A stretch of 64,000 nucleotides of DNA from Solimonas sp047605265 (lineage in GTDB: Bacteria; Pseudomonadota; Gammaproteobacteria; Nevskiales; Nevskiaceae). The position numbers and the translations under genes were made by a program. The notes below the pieces were generated by a model. It was not told the origin of the DNA. It ran no database searches and saw only the letters and a program-made list of their open reading frames with translations. The stretch's first letter is position 1. Every line of letters starts with the position of its first letter. Location: positions 1 to 64,000 of the forward strand of contig JASGFY010000004.1 in the NCBI GenBank assembly GCA_047605265.1, read 5' to 3'. Below, piece after piece: positions 60,314-64,000 of the stretch.

Positions 60314-60613
60314 ATGCGCAGGGAATGGACCATCGCGGCATCGGCCTTGCCGGCCGTCTTGCTCGTCGCCGTCGTGGCGATCTGGTGGCGCGCCGGCCAC
60401 CGTCTCGTGCGCGTCTGGCAGATCGATGCGCCGCCGCTGTTCGTGTCCTCGGATCTGAAGCGGATCGCGCGCGGCGCGCATCTGGCGCGGACGCGCGGCT
60501 GCAACGAATGCCCCGATGCCGATCTAGGCGGCAAGGTCCTCATCGACGATCCGCTGATGGGCCGTATCGTCGCCGGCAATCTGACGGCGGGGCGCGGCGG
60601 CCTGCTGGCTTGA
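60314..60613 (+). pseudogene. Cytochrome c remnant, heme site mutated
   Basis: A signal-anchor start (MRREWTIAASALPAVLLVAV) and RGAHLARTRGCNECPDADLGGK. Intact relatives read CxxCHGADLGGKV; here the heme His is Pro (CNECP). The frame ends abruptly after MGRIVAGNLTAGRGG, about a third of the normal length. It was a membrane-anchored mono- or di-heme c-type subunit of a dehydrogenase; it can no longer bind heme. Confidence 0.8.
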
Positions 60614-60740
60614 TCGCATCGATCGGCGGGCAGTGCAGGTACGACAGCGTGCCGTAGCCTGTGCCGAAGTCGTCGACCCGCACCGGGCAGCCGAGCGCGC
60701 GGCAGCGTGGAACAGCACTTCACCAGCGGCGAGGCGCGTG
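60609..60740 (-). pseudogene. EAL-domain (c-di-GMP phosphodiesterase) fragment
   Basis: Bases 60704-60609 in reverse read CRALGCPVRVDDFGTGYGTL then SYLHCPPIDAIK, the DDFGTGYSSLSYLRRLPVDALKI block of EAL domains. The bases before it, in another frame, read AAGEVLFHAA. So a short frameshifted fragment survives, ending where the cytochrome c remnant ends on the other strand. Confidence 0.7.
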
Positions 60741-60810
60741 CTCCACGGCGGCTCCCTTGTGTGGACGGAACTCCGCAACGGTAGCAGCGCCGCGCCGGCG
60801 TCGTCGTTCG

Positions 60811-61089
60811 TCAGAGCCCGGTCGAGGCCGGCCGCATCTGGCTGAAGTCGTTGACCGCGTCGCGGCAGCCGCGCTTGAAGGCATCCGGATAAGCGGAGTT
60901 GTCGCATTGCCTGGGATCGCTGAGCGTGCCGCGCATGGCCCACTGATAGCCCTCCTCGTGGGTGCTGCAGAGACCGCTGCACGGCGGCGGAGGCGGCACG
61001 GCGGGTGTGCTCGTGCAGCCGGCGAACAGGGTCATGCAGGCTGTCAGGGCCAGCGGCCGCAGCGAGCGGCGGTAGATCGTCGAAGGCAT
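60811..61089 (-). CDS. Small Cys-rich lipoprotein, unknown function
   Basis: 92 aa. MPSTIYRRSLRPLALTACMT, then LFAGC as lipobox, then a Pro run and CSGLCSTHEEGYQWAMRGTL, RQCDNSAY, FKRGCRDAVNDF. Four mature Cys outside the lipid-attached one suggest two disulfides. Similar short lipoproteins with EGYQWA and CRDAV are seen in proteobacteria, but I cannot name a family. Confidence 0.65.
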   Translation of the reverse strand: MPSTIYRRSLRPLALTACMTLFAGCTSTPAVPPPPPCSGLCSTHEEGYQWAMRGTLSDPRQCDNSAYPDAFKRGCRDAVNDFSQMRPASTGL

Positions 61090-61225
61090 GTGAGCGTGGG
61101 GAAGTCGACGGGAGGCGAGTGCGCATTATCGGCCATTCACCGCGCGGAAGTTCAGTCGATGTTCAGTGCCTAGCGAACAAGGTGAGACACGGCATTTCCG
61201 CCTTGGACATGCAAAGGAGGCGATC

Positions 61226-61444
61226 ATGAATCGCACTACCCTCAAGGGTCAGTGGAAGCAGGTGAAGGGCCGCGCCAAGGAGACCTGGGGCAAGCTCACC
61301 GACGATGACCTGTTGCGCATCGAAGGCAGTGCCGAGCGTCTGGCCGGCCTGGTGCAGGGGCGCTACGGCGTAACGCGCGACGAGGCCGGACGACAGATTG
61401 ACCGTTTCCTCTCAGGCCTCGACGATCCGGGCGTGCGGCGCTGA
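61226..61444 (+). CDS. CsbD-family stress protein
   Basis: 72 aa. TTLKGQWKQVKGRAKETWGK and IEGSAERLAGLVQGRYG match CsbD, a small hydrophilic protein induced by general stress in many bacteria. AAAGGAGG lies 7 nt upstream. It pairs with the DUF1328 gene 55 bp downstream, a common stress-inducible pair. Confidence 0.9.
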   Translation: MNRTTLKGQWKQVKGRAKETWGKLTDDDLLRIEGSAERLAGLVQGRYGVTRDEAGRQIDRFLSGLDDPGVRR

Positions 61445-61499
61445 AGCCCCGCCGCCCGCCAAGCATCTGGACGGCCCCAGCGGCCAGAGGAGATTCGCC

Positions 61500-61664
61500 A
61501 TGCTTTACTACGCCGTGGTGTTTTTCGTGATCGCGCTGATCGCCGCATTCTTCGGCTTCACCGGCATTGCCGCCGGCGCCGTGTCGATTGCCAAGATTCT
61601 GTTCTTCGTGTTCCTCGTGCTCGCCGTCGTCTCGCTGCTGCTGGGGCGCCGCGTCCCGTCCTGA
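61500..61664 (+). CDS. DUF1328 (YtjA-type) small membrane protein
   Basis: 54 aa, two hydrophobic segments: MLYYAVVFFVIALIAAFFGF TGIAAGAV and ILFFVFLVLAVVSLLLG. Matches the DUF1328 family by length and pattern. AGAGGAGA precedes the ATG. Function unknown; often beside csbD. Confidence 0.92.
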   Translation: MLYYAVVFFVIALIAAFFGFTGIAAGAVSIAKILFFVFLVLAVVSLLLGRRVPS

Positions 61665-61702
61665 ACCGCTGGCGCCCGCACGGGGGCGTAGTGGCAACCG
61701 CG

Positions 61703-61727
61703 AAAGCCGGCCGCGCGCCGGCTTTTT
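61703..61727 (+). terminator. Intrinsic terminator after the csbD-DUF1328 pair
   Basis: AAAGCCGGC, loop CGCGC, GCCGGCTTT and two more T: a 9-bp stem followed by T-run, 39 bases after the DUF1328 stop. Confidence 0.85.
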
Positions 61728-62010
61728 CGCGTTCATGCTGACTCCAGCGCCACATTGCGCTGAACTGCGCCATTACTGGATGCAGAAGTCTTATCAAAGG
61801 GTTATAGAGTTGAACCTATGTCGGTGCTTTCCGAAGCTTGACCCGGCTTTTTCTCCGCTGCGCGGGTGAAGTGCAATTGTCGGACCGCGATAGATTTGCC
61901 GAAACTCGTTTCCGTGGCGCTCCTCTGTGGTTTCCAGTCCATAAAAACACAAGACTATGGGGCGGTCCGATGCAGAGCTATCCATTGCTTCACACAGGAT
62001 TTTCATCTAG
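61728..62010. other. AT-richer intergenic stretch before the SDR gene
   Basis: About 280 bp with no convincing frame, notably less GC-rich than its surroundings. I see no tRNA, repeat or terminator in it. It may hold the promoter of the SDR gene or a small RNA, or be the edge of transferred DNA. Confidence 0.4.
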
Positions 62011-62799
62011 ATGACGGACATCGCGGGCAAGACGATCTGGATCACTGGCGCGTCGAGCGGCATTGGCGAGGCCTTGGCGGTGCTGGCGAGCCGGCGCGGC
62101 GCCAAGGTGGTGCTCAGCGCGCGGCGCCGCGAAGAGCTCGAACGCGTGCGCGCCGCCTGCGCCGACCCGGCGCGGATCGCTGTGCTGCCGCTCGATCTCG
62201 CGCAGTTCGACGCCGATGCGTCGCTGAAGGCGGCGGAAAGTTTCTTCGGGCCGGTCGACGTGCTCGTCAACAACGCCGGCATTTCGCAGCGCAGCCGGCT
62301 CGTCGATACGTCGATGGACGTTTACCGGCGCATCATGGAACTCGACTTCTTCTCGACGGTAGCGCTGACCAAAGCCGTCGTGCCGGGCATGCGGGCGCGC
62401 GGCAGCGGGCACGTGGTCGTCGTCAGCAGCGTGGTCGGCAAGATGGGCACGCCGCTGCGCAGCGGTTACGCGGCCGCCAAGCATGCGCTGCATGGTTTCT
62501 ATGAAGCGGCGCGCGCCGAACTGTGGCGCGATGGCCTGAAGTTCACCGTCGTCTGTCCCGGCTTCATCCGCACGCAAGTCTCGATCAATGCGATCACCGG
62601 CGACGGTGGCCGGCACGCGCAAATGGACGCGGGGCAGGAGCGGGGCATGGATGCCGGGGTCTGCGCCGGACGGATCTGGGACGGCGTTGCGCGCGATGCC
62701 GAAGAGCTGTACATCGGCCGCGAGCAGCTGGCGATCTATCTGAAGCGCTGGGCGCCTTCGCTGGCTTCGGCGCTGATCAAGCGCGCGAAGGTGACGTAG
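62011..62799 (+). CDS. Short-chain dehydrogenase/reductase (SDR)
   Basis: 262 aa. Cofactor motif TIWITGASSGIGEALAVLAS, VLVNNAGISQ, catalytic Ser in VVVVSSVVGKMG and YAAAK. Ends LASALIKRAKVT. Arg residues after the second strand (LSARRREE) suggest NADP(H). Related proteins include DltE/YusZ-like SDRs; the substrate is unknown. No good ribosome-binding site at ATG 62011. Confidence 0.9.
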   Translation: MTDIAGKTIWITGASSGIGEALAVLASRRGAKVVLSARRREELERVRAACADPARIAVLPLDLAQFDADASLKAAESFFGPVDVLVNNAGISQRSRLVDTSMDVYRRIMELDFFSTVALTKAVVPGMRARGSGHVVVVSSVVGKMGTPLRSGYAAAKHALHGFYEAARAELWRDGLKFTVVCPGFIRTQVSINAITGDGGRHAQMDAGQERGMDAGVCAGRIWDGVARDAEELYIGREQLAIYLKRWAPSLASALIKRAKVT

Positions 62800-62830
62800 C
62801 AGGCAGCGTACGTCGTCTGGCGCGGCCGCG

Positions 62831-63164
62831 CAGCAGCCTATTCTTTTCGTCGGCAACAGCTTCACGCATGGCCGCTATGCGCCGGTGCGTCAATACAACG
62901 GCGGCGGCACGCAGACGCCGGCCGGCGGCTCGGCATGGGTGATCGACGAGAACGCCGTCGAGGCCGGCCTCGACGACGACGCGCTCGTGCTGTTCGAGCG
63001 GATCACGCATACCGACGCGCGTTCGCTCGGCAGCGACGAGCAGGCCGCGCCCGGGATCGGCAGCGTCTCGCCGCGCAATGCAGCGCGTCGCCTACGAGAC
63101 GGTGGCGGTGCGGGGCAGCGCGCTGGTCGATCCGGACGCCGACGCCTGTACCGACGGATCGTAG
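62831..63164 (+). pseudogene. Remnants of one or more exported enzymes (SGNH-like start)
   Basis: The frame from 62831 reads QQPILFVGNSFTHGRYAPVR QYN, a start typical of an SGNH-type hydrolase (GNSFT), with no start codon before it. It then changes character to AWVIDENAVEAGLDDDALVL and FERITHTDARSLGSDE, and after a shift near 63079 to MQRVAYETVAVRGSALVDPD ending at TAG 63164. Probably two decayed genes fused by deletion. Confidence 0.5.
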
Positions 63165-63187
63165 GCGCTGCGAACCGCCGGCATGAT

Positions 63188-64000
63188 TCAGCGCTGTACG
63201 GTCGCGACGGCGGGTTGCGATGACGATGCCGGCATCATCGAAACGTATGGCGCATCGGTCAGCGTGCGCAGGAAGGCGACGATCGCGTCGACGTCGCGCT
63301 CGTCGAGCGCGGGCGAGGCGCCTTCGCGGCGGTTGTACGGGACCGCGTTCACGTTGACATTGACGCGCAGCGCGGCCGGCAGATCGTCGAAGCGCACGCC
63401 GGACGGATACCACTGGCGCGGGCTGGTGGCGCGCGTCGCGTAGAAGGCGACGACCGAACGCAGATCCCTGAACGCGCCGTTGTGCATGTAGCGGGCGCGC
63501 ACGGCCACGTTGCGCAGGCCTGGCGTGCGGAAGTAGCCGCACCAGGTCGCGGACTCCGGCCAGCTTCTGGCGCTCGCGGTCTCACAGAGGCCGAGATCGT
63601 AATGCCGGCGATCGCGGTTCAGCGGGATTCCGCCGTTGCGCGGCGCCGCCGTCGCGTCGTAGCCGAAGTCCGTGAACAGCGAGCGCGCCGGATGGCTTGA
63701 GCTGTCGTTGAAGGCGTGGCAGGACGCGCAGTTGCCCTTGGTCTGGCTGCGGAACAGCGCGAGGCCGCGCATTTCCTCGGCGCTCAGCGTCGCCTGGCCG
63801 CGGATGTAGGCGTCGTAGCGCGACGAGAACGGTGCCATCGTGTCGCTCTGCAGGTAGGCGGCGATCGCGCGGCCGAGCGCCGCGAGCGTGGCGTCGGGCC
63901 GGGCGAAGATGTCGGCGCCGAACGCGGCCACGAAGTCCTTCGCGTACGGCGCGCGCGCGAGCTTGCGGGCGATCGTCGCCGCGTCGCGGTTGTTCATTTC
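63188..64000 (-). CDS. Di-heme cytochrome c peroxidase / MauG-family, C-terminal part (runs off window)
   Basis: 270 codons, open through base 64000, so the N-terminus is outside the window. The second heme site is NCASCHAF with the distal Met/His region YMHNGAFRDLRSVVAFYATR and FRTPGLRNVAVRARYMHN typical of CcpA/MauG proteins. A first CxxCH is expected upstream beyond the window. Likely a periplasmic peroxidase or di-heme oxidase. Confidence 0.88.
   Translation of the reverse strand, partial: EMNNRDAATIARKLARAPYAKDFVAAFGADIFARPDATLAALGRAIAAYLQSDTMAPFSSRYDAYIRGQATLSAEEMRGLALFRSQTKGNCASCHAFNDSSSHPARSLFTDFGYDATAAPRNGGIPLNRDRRHYDLGLCETASARSWPESATWCGYFRTPGLRNVAVRARYMHNGAFRDLRSVVAFYATRATSPRQWYPSGVRFDDLPAALRVNVNVNAVPYNRREGASPALDERDVDAIVAFLRTLTDAPYVSMMPASSSQPAVATVQR

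Noticed and set aside
61728..62010. A possible tRNA or small RNA in the AT-richer gap before the SDR gene.
   Set aside because: No cloverleaf, no T-loop consensus and no terminator could be found.

Overview
The window is high-GC DNA with dense, short-intergenic gene packing. Its gene order is that of a Gammaproteobacterium in or near the Xanthomonadales/Nevskiales branch (inferred from synteny and product types; no 16S or marker search was possible). Supporting blocks are msbA-lpxK-trm112-kdsB, rne diverging from rluC, yceD-rpmF-plsX, hda-perM-DUF2066 diverging from purM-purN, tonB-exbB-exbD behind a Fur-box-like site, a gspCDEF block and clpS-clpA.

Layout. 0-2 kb: an ECF sigma/FecR pair (FecR cut by the window edge) preceded by a secreted NPP1/NLP-type protein. 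2-8.5 kb: pssA, a leucine-rich leader peptide and leuA, type-4 uracil-DNA glycosylase overlapping rimI, a palindromic repeat, a UMF1-type MFS carrier, an IS256-like scar and a VapB antitoxin with a doubly frameshifted VapC. 8.5-14 kb: thrS with a long leader, an M23 peptidase, tonB-exbB-exbD, a HIT protein. 14-22 kb: the lipid A/KDO block, a strong bidirectional terminator, RNase E, RluC. 22-27 kb: HAD phosphatase, Maf, YceD, L32, PlsX, glucokinase. 27-35 kb: type II secretion GspC, D, E, F, then ClpS/ClpA. 35-45 kb: OmpW, an esterase-like lipoprotein, an AraC regulator, Hda/PerM/DUF2066 and PurM/PurN/DUF3108, a patch of decayed genes, a Nudix-metallo-beta-lactamase fusion. 45-54 kb: an ABC exporter, transaldolase, TlpA-like thioredoxin, truncated globin, a PqiA(split)-PqiB-PqiC operon and an LpxO-like hydroxylase. 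54-64 kb is accessory: M3 peptidase, a hydrolase/LysR cassette with its own operator-like palindrome, thioesterase, small stress proteins, an SDR, a di-heme peroxidase cut by the edge, and several gene remnants (PAP2, cytochrome c, EAL, SGNH-like).

How it fits together. Most of the window is envelope biogenesis (PssA, PlsX, MsbA, LpxK, KdsB, LpxO-like, PqiABC, TonB system, T2SS) plus housekeeping. The best leads for new biology are regulatory: the leuA leader peptide, a small ORF in the thrS leader, and a recurrent arrangement in which a -10-like hexamer ends six bases before the start codon (udg, clpS, tlpA, the thrS leader ORF), suggesting leaderless transcripts. I did not find a CRISPR array, tRNA, rRNA, intact transposon, prophage or a clear novel defence system.
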